A stretch of DNA of 6,450 nt, taken from NCBI GenBank assembly GCA_947071365.1, contig CAMTFT010000110.1:1-6450 (forward strand). The letters are read 5' to 3'. Positions 1-6,405 of the stretch are shown in pieces. Origin of the DNA: an uncultured bacterium. Its GTDB lineage: Bacteria; Bacillota; Clostridia; Lachnospirales; Lachnospiraceae. The notes below the pieces were generated by a model. The model saw nothing but the letters and a program-made list of their open reading frames with translations, had not been told where the DNA came from and ran no database searches. The translations under genes were made by a program, and so were the position numbers. The first letter of the stretch is position 1. Every line of letters begins with the position of its first letter.

Positions 1-46
1 TACACCTATTAAGTCGTCGGCAGCGTCAGATGTGTATAAGAGACAG
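1..46 (+). other. Nextera Read-1 adapter with i5 index (sequencing artefact)
   Basis: This is not genomic DNA. Bases 1-5 (TACAC) match the end of the P5 oligonucleotide. Bases 6-13 (CTATTAAG) sit where the i5 index belongs, and I recall this as Nextera index S518. Bases 14-27 match the Read-1 sequencing tail. Bases 28-46 are the 19-bp Tn5 mosaic end AGATGTGTATAAGAGACAG. Genomic sequence starts at 47. The ATG at 30-32 lies inside the mosaic end, so any protein beginning MCIRDR here is an artefact. Confidence 0.98.
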
Positions 47-47
47 G

Positions 48-1397
48 TTCCGTAGGGTGTCGTCAAGACTTTTGACTTATTCACAGAAAGCATACTGGCG
101 ATTTGATCATGACAAGTATATGCTTACCAGAAGAAATAACAGCTTGATCGTCACAAAAAGTAGTGCGTTGCTGACATTGAAGCAGGAGTTGCTTTTGTTG
201 ATGGTTTTGATGATCCAGAAGGAGAGATGGGAGGCACTTTGTGGAACCGGTATGCGGCTGCTTTACTGGCTGACACGGCCTTATTATAGGAGAAAGCGAA
301 TTTGGATTACCTTTGATAAACTGTATAAAGCAGGGGATAATGGCGAATATTTCTTTCAGTATTGCCGAAAGCAGCAGGATGTAATTGACTGCTATTATGT
401 GGTCAATAAAGATGCAGCAGATTGTGCCCGGCTGAAAAAGGAGCATCCAGGAAAAATTATTTATGCAGATTCGTTGCGTAGCAGGCTGTTTGCACTTCAT
501 GCGGAGGCGATTTTGGCAACCCATGCGGGAGCGACAAAATATCTGGGATTTAAAGCATGGATGCATAAGTATATTAAAAATATTTATCAGGCGGATAATG
601 TTTGTATTCAGCATGGATTGTCGATTCAGAAAATTGCACATTTTCAGAACAAGTGGTATGCCAATACAAGACTGTATTGTTGCGCATCGCCGTATGAGCT
701 TGAAAATGTGGCAAAGCCGATCTATGGATATGAGCCGGAAGCCTTGAAGCTGACGGGATTGGCCAGGTATGATGGACTGAAAGACAAGGGACAGAAGCAG
801 ATTCTGATTACACCGACCTGGCGCAAAGGGCTTGTGCATACGAAGGGTGTCGGCATGAAAAATGAGCACAGTAATCTGTTTAAGGGAACGGCGTATTATA
901 GAATCTATAATACTCTGATCAATGATGCACGGTTAATTGCGTGTGCAAAGGAATTGGGATATCGTATTATTTTTCTGCTGCATCCGGCAATGAGTGCACA
1001 ACTGGAGGATTACGAGCAAAATGGTTTTGTAGAACTTCTTCAGGCGACCGGGGATACGAGTTATGAGAAGCTTCTGACAGAGTCCAGCTTGATGGTGACG
1101 GATTATTCCGGGGTGCAGTTTGACTTTGCATATCAGAGAAAACCGATTGTTTATTACCATCCAAGTGAGCTTCCGCCTCATTATACAGAGGGTGGTTTGA
1201 TTTATGATACGATGGGGTTTGGCCCAATCTGTACAGAGCATGAACAGATCATAGAAACTCTTTGCAACTATATGCATAGCGACTGTCAGATGTCAGAAGA
1301 GTATCGACAGCGTGCAGACCGCTTTTTTGCGTTTGATGATTTTGATAACTGTGAACGGATCTATCAGGCTGTACTTCAGTATGAGGATGAAAAATGA
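48..1397 (+). CDS. CDP-glycerol/CDP-ribitol phosphotransferase, TagF-like, 5'-truncated
   Basis: About 449 genomic codons of a Glyphos_transf (TagB/TagF) family enzyme, which transfers polyol-phosphate from a CDP-polyol to a growing teichoic acid-type polymer at the inner membrane face. Visible landmarks are ITFDKLYKAGDNGEY (306-350), IQHG with the likely catalytic His at 612-614, PTWR (813-824), LLHP with the second conserved His at 981-983, and TDYSG..FDF (1098-1124), typical of the CDP-polyol binding segment. The real start is off the contig. The first intact genomic codon is 48, and similarity to the next gene continues to the very edge (AYWRFD here, SYWCFD there). The full protein therefore probably had the same large N-terminal region (~420 residues missing). 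The next gene starts within its stop codon. Whether glycerol- or ribitol-phosphate is used cannot be read from the sequence. Confidence 0.9.
   Translation, partial: FRRVSSRLLTYSQKAYWRFDHDKYMLTRRNNSLIVTKSSALLTLKQELLLLMVLMIQKERWEALCGTGMRLLYWLTRPYYRRKRIWITFDKLYKAGDNGEYFFQYCRKQQDVIDCYYVVNKDAADCARLKKEHPGKIIYADSLRSRLFALHAEAILATHAGATKYLGFKAWMHKYIKNIYQADNVCIQHGLSIQKIAHFQNKWYANTRLYCCASPYELENVAKPIYGYEPEALKLTGLARYDGLKDKGQKQILITPTWRKGLVHTKGVGMKNEHSNLFKGTAYYRIYNTLINDARLIACAKELGYRIIFLLHPAMSAQLEDYEQNGFVELLQATGDTSYEKLLTESSLMVTDYSGVQFDFAYQRKPIVYYHPSELPPHYTEGGLIYDTMGFGPICTEHEQIIETLCNYMHSDCQMSEEYRQRADRFFAFDDFDNCERIYQAVLQYEDEK
1383..1397 (+). promoter_or_regulatory. Internal RBS and ATGA stop/start overlap
   Basis: GAGGA at 1383-1387 precedes an ATG at 1394-1396 by a normal spacing. 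The upstream stop TGA (1395-1397) overlaps this start in an ATGA. Such an arrangement usually means translational coupling, so the two paralogous phosphotransferases are probably made from one message. It also fixes the start of the second gene. Confidence 0.75.
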
Positions 1398-3976
1398 CAA
1401 AAATGATAACGGTGCTTGTTCTCTGGGATGGTGAGGAAGAAGACCTGAAAAAAACAGAGGAGTCTCTGCGTACTGAAAGGAATTGCATTCGGGAAAAAGG
1501 GGAAGAACTCATCTGGCAGACAGTTTTAACCGAGAATCATATACCGAAAGCCTGGGATGAGCTGGAAGCGATTCTTTCAGGAGTGCAATCGGAATACGTG
1601 ACATTTATCCGGGCAGGAGAAGCTTATTGGGAGAGTGCGCTGGCGAAAGGATGTGAGTGCCTTCAAAAGCTGGATGGACAGACGGATGCCGTAGCATTGG
1701 AAAATGCGACGAGAAAGATTAAGAGAAAAAGCAAAACGCAGAAGGTATTCTGTCGGCTTTATTCTCTGACAGATATCAATGAGCTGATGTTGGCTCCGGC
1801 GGATTTAGCGGGTATGATTTTCAGGACAGAGGCTGTCCGCGGAGAACGTTTTGATCTATCGTACGGCTGTAGCTGGCTGGAAGATTTCTCGTGCCGTATT
1901 CTCTTGAAAAAGCAGAAGATGGGATATGCAGAGGGAGCCAGATTTATTTCCTGTTCTCCGCTGACGGATGCCGGAGTTTTTCGGAGGGAATGGAGACAGG
2001 CTGCATGGTATCAGAATCTGGTGGAAAGATATTGCCTTTTGCTGGAAAATAACACAAACGGCGAGGGCGTTCCCCTATTTCTACAGGCTCAGGTGCTTTA
2101 TGCTATCAAACTCCAGTTCCAGGTGAATATGGATCATACGGATAAGGGAGCATTGCGCGGCACGGATTTTGAAAAGTATTATGAGAAATGTCGGACATGC
2201 CTTGGCAGGATCGATTCACGTCTGATTTTTGCAGAAGCGGTGCATGAAGAAAGAAAGATATATCCGCAGGTTCGCGGGGCGCTTGCCCGGATAAAATATG
2301 AGGCGGGAGATGGAACAGACCTGGGCGATATTGTAACTCCTGTAATGTTGAAGCTCCTGGAATATGAAAACGAGGTGCTGTGTCTGGATGGAGCTGTGGA
2401 TGCTTTCCTGCTTTCCGGCGGTCGTAAGCTACAGGTTTATTTGAATGATAAAAGGCTAAACTGTGAATTTACAAAGTTGTATGCAACAAGTTTCTTTTTT
2501 GGGAAAAAATTTGAGAGGGCATCCTTTCATGTAGAAATTAGTCTGCAGACTTTTGGAAAAAGCAATCTTCTGCGGTTTGTGCTACAGGATGAGGGAAGAA
2601 AAGAAATTCCATTGACGATTATTTCGATGGGATATCAGGCGAGAATTGCGGATATTGTAAGTGGATCTTATTGGTGTTTTGATCAGTTTATGGTATCCTT
2701 TCAGAAAAAGAGCGGCCAGGCAAGGGCTATCTTATTAAGGCGCGCCGGTTTGTTCAGACGTGTAGTGCAAGAGGGAATCGTTTTGTCGCATATGCCTTTT
2801 GGACAGAACCGTTCGCGTAAAATGTTTGTCGAGCGATTGTGTTACTGGATGGCATATCCGAAATATTCCAGTAAAAATATTTGGCTGACCTTTGATAAAT
2901 TGTATAAAGGAGGAGACTGTGGCGAATATTTTTATAAGTATCTGGTAAATCATAGAGATCCGGAAATTGACCCTGTTTATGTAATCCGGGAAGATGCACC
3001 GGACAGGAAACGGTTGGAAAAAGAAGGATATATGCCGCTGCGGCTTGGCAGCAGGGAGCAAAGGCTTTCATATTTATATGCCAGGATGATATTTGCTACT
3101 CATAGCAGTATTCATGGATTTAACGGTTACAATACATGGGAGATCCGTTTTATCCAGGATCGACTCCGCGCCGTCAACACATGCATCCAGCACGGCCTTT
3201 CCGTGCAGAATCTGGAAGCGGATTCCAACCGCACCGTAAATAATAACAAGCGGTATTACTGTGCCTCCCGGTGTGAGATCGAAAACCTTTCCCGGCCGGA
3301 GTATGATTATGGAAAAGATGTGCTGCGGCTGACAGGAATTCCGCGGTACGACGGCCTTGTGAATGATGACAGACGCCAGATTTTGATCACGCCGACCTGG
3401 CGTTCCTATATTGCGATGTCTCCCGTGATGGGCTCGGCGAGACCTTACAATCCGGAATTTAAGAATACAGAGTATTTTCGCATATTTGAGGAGCTCTTAT
3501 CTGACAAAAAGCTTTTAGAGACGGCGAGGAGAACCGGCTACCGGATCATTTATCTTCTGCACCCCGTCATCAGTGCGCAGAAAAGAGACTTTACAGTGCA
3601 TGAGGGAATAGAGCTTCTGTCATCGCTGGAGACGGATTACGAGACAGTTCTTACGCAGTCCAGTCTGATGGTGACGGATTATTCCGGGGTGCAGTTCGAT
3701 TTCGCATATATGCGCAAGCCGGTGGTGTATTACCATCCGCCGGCACTTCCGCCGCATTATACGGGTGGCGGATTTGACTATGAGACGCAGGGCTTTGGTG
3801 AGATATGTACACAGAAGGATGCGCTGGTGGAGCTTTTGTGCGGCTATATGGAGCAGGGCTGTGCTCTGAAGCCTTTTTACCGGGCAAGGCAGGATGAATT
3901 TTTTGCGTATGATGATCTGGAAAATTGCCGGAGGATCTATGAGGATGCCAGGGCATATCAGATTTCGCGAGGATAA
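1394..3976 (+). CDS. Large bidomain teichoic acid-type phosphotransferase (GT2-like N-terminus + Glyphos_transf)
   Basis: A complete 860-residue protein. Residues ~1-200 resemble a glycosyltransferase family 2 fold: a beta strand ITVLVLW, then SEYVTFIRAGEAYW (67-79), where active GT2 enzymes have YVTFLDxDD, then FRTEAV...RFD...LEDF (143-165). The DxD metal site is replaced by RAGE, so sugar transfer by this part is doubtful. Residues ~315-425 look beta-rich and end in SYWCFD (425-430). Residues 436-480 are basic and helical, plausibly membrane-associating. The catalytic part (~490-830) has WLTFDKLYKGGDCGEY, IQHG (His600), TPTWR (666-670), LLHP (His723) and TDYSGVQFDF (761-770). By analogy with TagF, the two His residues are the catalytic candidates. 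The likely role is priming or polymerising a polyol-phosphate chain. The C-terminal half is a close paralogue of the upstream gene. Base composition becomes richer in G+C from about 3140. Confidence 0.9.
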   Translation: MTKMITVLVLWDGEEEDLKKTEESLRTERNCIREKGEELIWQTVLTENHIPKAWDELEAILSGVQSEYVTFIRAGEAYWESALAKGCECLQKLDGQTDAVALENATRKIKRKSKTQKVFCRLYSLTDINELMLAPADLAGMIFRTEAVRGERFDLSYGCSWLEDFSCRILLKKQKMGYAEGARFISCSPLTDAGVFRREWRQAAWYQNLVERYCLLLENNTNGEGVPLFLQAQVLYAIKLQFQVNMDHTDKGALRGTDFEKYYEKCRTCLGRIDSRLIFAEAVHEERKIYPQVRGALARIKYEAGDGTDLGDIVTPVMLKLLEYENEVLCLDGAVDAFLLSGGRKLQVYLNDKRLNCEFTKLYATSFFFGKKFERASFHVEISLQTFGKSNLLRFVLQDEGRKEIPLTIISMGYQARIADIVSGSYWCFDQFMVSFQKKSGQARAILLRRAGLFRRVVQEGIVLSHMPFGQNRSRKMFVERLCYWMAYPKYSSKNIWLTFDKLYKGGDCGEYFYKYLVNHRDPEIDPVYVIREDAPDRKRLEKEGYMPLRLGSREQRLSYLYARMIFATHSSIHGFNGYNTWEIRFIQDRLRAVNTCIQHGLSVQNLEADSNRTVNNNKRYYCASRCEIENLSRPEYDYGKDVLRLTGIPRYDGLVNDDRRQILITPTWRSYIAMSPVMGSARPYNPEFKNTEYFRIFEELLSDKKLLETARRTGYRIIYLLHPVISAQKRDFTVHEGIELLSSLETDYETVLTQSSLMVTDYSGVQFDFAYMRKPVVYYHPPALPPHYTGGGFDYETQGFGEICTQKDALVELLCGYMEQGCALKPFYRARQDEFFAYDDLENCRRIYEDARAYQISRG

Positions 3977-4123
3977 CCTATAGGACAGCATTGGTGATTA
4001 ATGTCGTTTAGTTGATGGATATCCCGGACACAGGGAAAACCTGGCAGGGCTCCTCTGTTCCGAATCGCTGTGTCGGCAAATGCTAAGGTCCCAGAATATC
4101 TCCAAAGCCGCCGTAGGCGACTC

Positions 4124-4149
4124 AAAAATGTGCCTGATGCACATTTTTT
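4124..4149. terminator. Hairpin with A-tract/T-tract, possible bidirectional terminator
   Basis: AAAAATGTGC (4124-4133), loop CTGAT, then GCACATTTTT (4139-4148) and one more T form a perfect 10-bp stem ending in a run of six T. Read on either strand this gives a short GTGC-based stem followed by U residues, as in a weak intrinsic terminator. It lies 148 bp after gene 2, inside the palindromic element. The stem is A/T rich, so termination is uncertain. Confidence 0.4.
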
Positions 4150-4163
4150 CGGACAGTGCCTGC

Positions 4164-4193
4164 TAAAATTTCTGCTGGAACGCAGAAATTTTA
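4164..4193. repeat. Perfect 12-bp hairpin in palindromic element
   Basis: TAAAATTTCTGC (4164-4175), loop TGGAAC, then GCAGAAATTTTA (4182-4193) pair without mismatch. Arm 2 of the larger palindrome begins at the next base, so this hairpin is part of the element's central structure. It lacks a T-tract on the + strand and is less terminator-like than its neighbour at 4124-4149. Confidence 0.8.
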
Positions 4194-4294
4194 CGACTTT
4201 TCCGCTATTCTGCGACCCAACCATTTGCACGACTCGCTATAGTCACAGATACGCCCTGCCAGGTTTTCTCTGTTGTGTACTGGCTTGCTTATGA

Positions 4295-4302
4295 AGAAAG
4301 GA
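4295..4302 (+). promoter_or_regulatory. Ribosome binding site for gene 3
   Basis: AGAAAGGA at 4295-4302 lies about 10 bases before the ATG at 4312. It falls just outside the palindromic element, so gene 3 keeps its own translation signal. No convincing -35/-10 pair was found between 3977 and 4311. Confidence 0.55.
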
Positions 4303-4311
4303 TGAGCCGAC

Positions 4312-5571
4312 ATGTTTCGTATCAGACAATATATGAAAATGCTGCTGCAGAATGTTTTTCTGCCACTGGTATACGCATGGTATGCGCGAAGGCCTGTTCA
4401 GCCGGGACTGGTGATTTTTGCGGACGCGCATCATGATGAGATTCCGTTTTCCATGCGGCGTATGTATGAAGAAGTGATGCGGCGGGCGGGAAAGGATGCG
4501 CAGGATTGGCGGAGTACGACGCAGGTGACAGAAGGTGCGCGGGGCAGCCGAAGTATGAAGCAGACGGGAGAAGATGCGCAGACCGGACGCAGTATGGTGC
4601 GGATGAGCGATAATGTGCCGACCGGGCGAAAGCTGGATGTGCAGGTCTTTGTGCGTGATTTTGGCAAAATGCCATATAGCCAGATGGTGAAATACCTGAT
4701 AAGGTTTATGAAGCAGTATGCCGCTGCCGAGTACGTATTCATCTGCGATTATTATCTTCCGGTGGCATCCTGCAGAAAGCGGCCGGAGACGACAGTGGTA
4801 CAGCTATGGCATTCCTGCGGATTGATGAAGAAAATCGCGTATGATGCCGGAGACGATATCCCGACAAATTACCGGGGAAATATGTTTGGAAATTATACGT
4901 ATCTGACGCTGAGTGCTGAAGTTTGTGTACCGGTGCATGCAAGGGCGCTGCGGATTCCACAAGAAAGAATCCGGGCAACGGGAGTCAGCCGCACGGATTG
5001 CTATTTTGATGAAGATTGGAATAACAGATGCAGGGAAGCATTTTATGAACAGTATCCCGATGCCAGGGGAAAAAAGATTGCGCTGTGGGCGCCGACCTTT
5101 CGCGGGAATGCGGCACATCCCGTACTGTGTGGTCTGGAAGCGGTGCAGGAAACATCAAAGGCGCTGGAGCCGGAGTGGTACTTTATTATCAAGGTGCATC
5201 CGCATATTGATGCTCATGGACGCGTATCGAATTGCAGCATACCTACAGAGGAGCTGCTCTGTGTGGCAGATGTGCTGATTACAGATTATTCTTCTGTGAT
5301 GTTTGACTATCTGATCTACGAGAAGCCTCTCGTTATGTTTGCGCCGGATCTGAAAGAATATGAGGATGGCAGAGGATTTTATATCGATTATGCTGCTATG
5401 CCGTTCCCAATCACAGAAAATGCAGAGCAGTTGATTCGGGAAGTAAAGAATATTCAGGAGAAAACGAAAGAACAGGCAGTGGCGCTTAAAGAGTGGAAAG
5501 AATTATATACAGGCGCGTGCGATGGACATTCTTCGCAGCGAATCCTGGATATGGTGGGACTTGGAAAGTAA
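4312..5571 (+). CDS. TagB-like CDP-polyol phosphotransferase with tandem-repeat insertion
   Basis: A complete 419-residue single-domain Glyphos_transf family enzyme. The N-terminus is short, basic and amphipathic (LLQNVFLPLVYAWYARR, 11-27), suiting attachment to the inner membrane face. The N-terminal GT-B half includes LVIFADAH and, after an insertion, VQVFVRDFGKMPYS. Catalytic landmarks are QLWHSCGLMKK (His167), WAPTFRG (259-265), KVHPH (His296 and His298) and ITDYSSVMFDY (323-333), then KPLVMFAPDLKEYEDGRGF. Enzymes of this size often transfer the first polyol-phosphate unit (TagB role) rather than polymerise, but some polymerase-type members are also short, so the role is inferred. Residues 62-~106 are an odd insertion of 13-residue repeats between a helix and a beta strand. 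The gene is flanked by members of one intergenic repeat family (4030-4273 and 5580-5640) and is followed by a TarI-like gene. Confidence 0.88.
   Translation: MFRIRQYMKMLLQNVFLPLVYAWYARRPVQPGLVIFADAHHDEIPFSMRRMYEEVMRRAGKDAQDWRSTTQVTEGARGSRSMKQTGEDAQTGRSMVRMSDNVPTGRKLDVQVFVRDFGKMPYSQMVKYLIRFMKQYAAAEYVFICDYYLPVASCRKRPETTVVQLWHSCGLMKKIAYDAGDDIPTNYRGNMFGNYTYLTLSAEVCVPVHARALRIPQERIRATGVSRTDCYFDEDWNNRCREAFYEQYPDARGKKIALWAPTFRGNAAHPVLCGLEAVQETSKALEPEWYFIIKVHPHIDAHGRVSNCSIPTEELLCVADVLITDYSSVMFDYLIYEKPLVMFAPDLKEYEDGRGFYIDYAAMPFPITENAEQLIREVKNIQEKTKEQAVALKEWKELYTGACDGHSSQRILDMVGLGK
4495..4650 (+). repeat. Degenerate 39-bp (13-codon) tandem repeats inside gene 3
   Basis: Four consecutive 39-nt units start at 4495, 4534, 4573 and 4612. 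They encode DAQDWRSTTQVTE, GARGSRSMKQTGE, DAQTGRSMVRMSD and NVPTGRKLDVQVF. The first three share a G/D-A-Q/R-x-x-R-S pattern. The fourth matches only in its first half and then runs into the conserved VFVRDFG strand. The phase is exactly three-divisible, so copy changes would keep the reading frame. Confidence 0.65.
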
Positions 5572-5579
5572 GATGCTCG

Positions 5580-5640
5580 TGGAGATATTCTGAGACCTTA
5601 GCATTTGCCGACGCAGCGATTCGGAGCAGAGGAGCCCTGC
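5580..5640 (-). repeat. Single arm of the intergenic repeat, inverted
   Basis: The reverse complement of 5580-5640 matches 4044-4104 at 58 of 61 positions, the three differences all being transitions. Weaker similarity continues to about 5654 with one gap. It starts 9 bases after the gene 3 stop. The other arm and the central hairpins are absent here, so this is a half or relic element. Relative to the first arm of 4030-4273 it is inverted. Relative to the diverged second arm (4194-4273) it is direct. Confidence 0.9.
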
Positions 5641-5657
5641 GAAGTTCTCCCCTGCAA

Positions 5658-5687
5658 GTGACTGATAACTGACTGGCAACGTATAAC
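5658..5687 (+). promoter_or_regulatory. Candidate sigma-A type promoter for tarI
   Basis: GTGACT (5658-5663, four of six to TTGACA) and TATAAC (5682-5687, five of six to TATAAT) are 18 bases apart. A transcript would start near 5694, leaving a leader of about 43 bases before the ATG at 5737. It is placed immediately after the repeat arm. Support is only by consensus match. Confidence 0.3.
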
Positions 5688-5726
5688 TATGAATGAAAAA
5701 CACACGGCGGCATTTTCAGCCGGAAC

Positions 5727-5732
5727 GGAGGA
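5727..5732 (+). promoter_or_regulatory. Strong RBS that fixes the tarI start
   Basis: GGAGGA at 5727-5732 lies just ahead of the ATG at 5737. An in-frame ATG at 5689 has no comparable site, and the 16 extra residues it would add do not belong to the family. The protein should begin MNIAII. Confidence 0.8.
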
Positions 5733-5736
5733 ACAT

Positions 5737-6405
5737 ATGAATATTGCGATCATTTTTGCAGGAGGAAGCGGCGTGCGCATGGGCGCCGGCGTACCGAAAC
5801 AGTTTCTGGAAATAAACGGGAAGCCGATTTTGATCCACACACTGCAGCTCTTCCAGGAACATGAGGAAATCGATAAAATATATCTGGCTATGAGCCAGGA
5901 CTACATCCGCTATACGGAACAGCTTGTTCTGGATTATCGGATCGACAAGATGGCGGCTATCGTTCCGGGCGGAGAAACTGCGCAGGATTCTATTTTCAAT
6001 GCGCTGAAAAAAGCGCAGGAGGAGAATCCGGGGGATTCCGTTGTTTTGATTCACGATGGGGTGAGACCGTTTGTGGAATACGGAGTCATCAGTGACAATA
6101 TTGAGAGCGTCGAAAAATACGGAAGTGCGATTACGTCCACACTTTGTTATGAGACGGTTCTGATAAGCAAGGATGGAAAAACAGCGGATGACCTTCCGCT
6201 GAGGAAGGAGAGCTATACGGCGCAGGCACCTCAGAGCTTTTATCTGAAGGATATTATCGAAGCGCATGAGGCGATCCGTGCTACGGAAAACAGATATGAA
6301 AATATGGTGGACGCCTGTACGATTTACCGTGCGCTGGGGCGCCAGCCGCATATGGTCATCGGCAACCGCGGCAATATAAAGGTAACGACACCGGAGGATG
6401 TGTAC
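5737..6405 (+). CDS. tarI: Ribitol-5-phosphate cytidylyltransferase (TarI/IspD family), 3'-truncated
   Basis: 223 genomic codons of a nucleotidyltransferase that joins CTP to a polyol phosphate. Motifs in order are FAGGSGVRMG (7-16) and PKQF (20-23) for CTP binding, PILIHT (30-35), PGGE (77-80), IHDGVRPF (105-112), APQSF (164-168), DACTI (192-196) and NIKVTTPED (213-221). IspD of the isoprenoid pathway is the close alternative. HDGVRPF with DAC in place of the IspD-type D-D/E-A-S, the PILIHT wording and three phosphotransferase neighbours favour TarI, which would supply CDP-ribitol. The family is normally about 235-240 residues, so only the last 10-15 are missing. Genomic sequence ends after the Tyr codon at 6403-6405. 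The apparent ending LSLIHI is adapter. A tarJ reductase would be expected downstream, off the contig. Confidence 0.85.

Larger units (their letters stand above)
4030..4273. repeat. ~245-bp imperfect palindromic intergenic element
   Basis: The 335-bp gap between genes 2 and 3 is mostly one inverted-repeat structure. Arm 1 (4030-4110) is the inverted counterpart of arm 2 (4194-4273). The outermost 21 bases match with one difference (4030-4050 against 4253-4273; the mismatch can be a G-U pair in RNA). Further in, blocks such as GTCG(T)GCAAATG, GGTCNCAGAATA and AAAGNCG are shared. The centre (4111-4193) carries a small CGCC/GGCG hairpin (4109-4119) and two strong perfect hairpins annotated separately. 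No transposase lies nearby. The structure fits a MITE-like or other non-autonomous intergenic repeat. Small reading frames on both strands cross it, but none has an RBS or family signature. Bases 3977-4029 hold nothing I recognise. Confidence 0.75.

Noticed and set aside
30..47. ATG at 30 as the start of the first protein
   Set aside because: It lies in the adapter. Homology with the downstream paralogue shows the real gene continues upstream of the contig.
81..1277. Long minus-strand reading frames opposite gene 1
   Set aside because: They are antisense shadows of a well-conserved + strand enzyme, with no domain or RBS support.
4225..4253. Promoter for gene 3 (TTGCAC at 4225-4230)
   Set aside because: No acceptable -10 lies 16-18 bases downstream; GATACG is a poor match, and TATAGT at 4239 is too close.
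3958..4294. Small proteins on either strand across the palindromic element (4070-4294 +, 3958-4230 -)
   Set aside because: They follow the inverted repeat, lack an RBS and recognisable domains, and overlap structured non-coding sequence. They are probably chance reading frames in a repeat.
4495..4650. CRISPR-like repeat array
   Set aside because: The 39-bp units are contiguous, degenerate and in frame with the enzyme, with no spacers.
5689..5736. Upstream ATG at 5689 as the tarI start
   Set aside because: It would add 16 residues unlike the family, sits almost on the candidate -10, and the strong GGAGGA serves the ATG at 5737.
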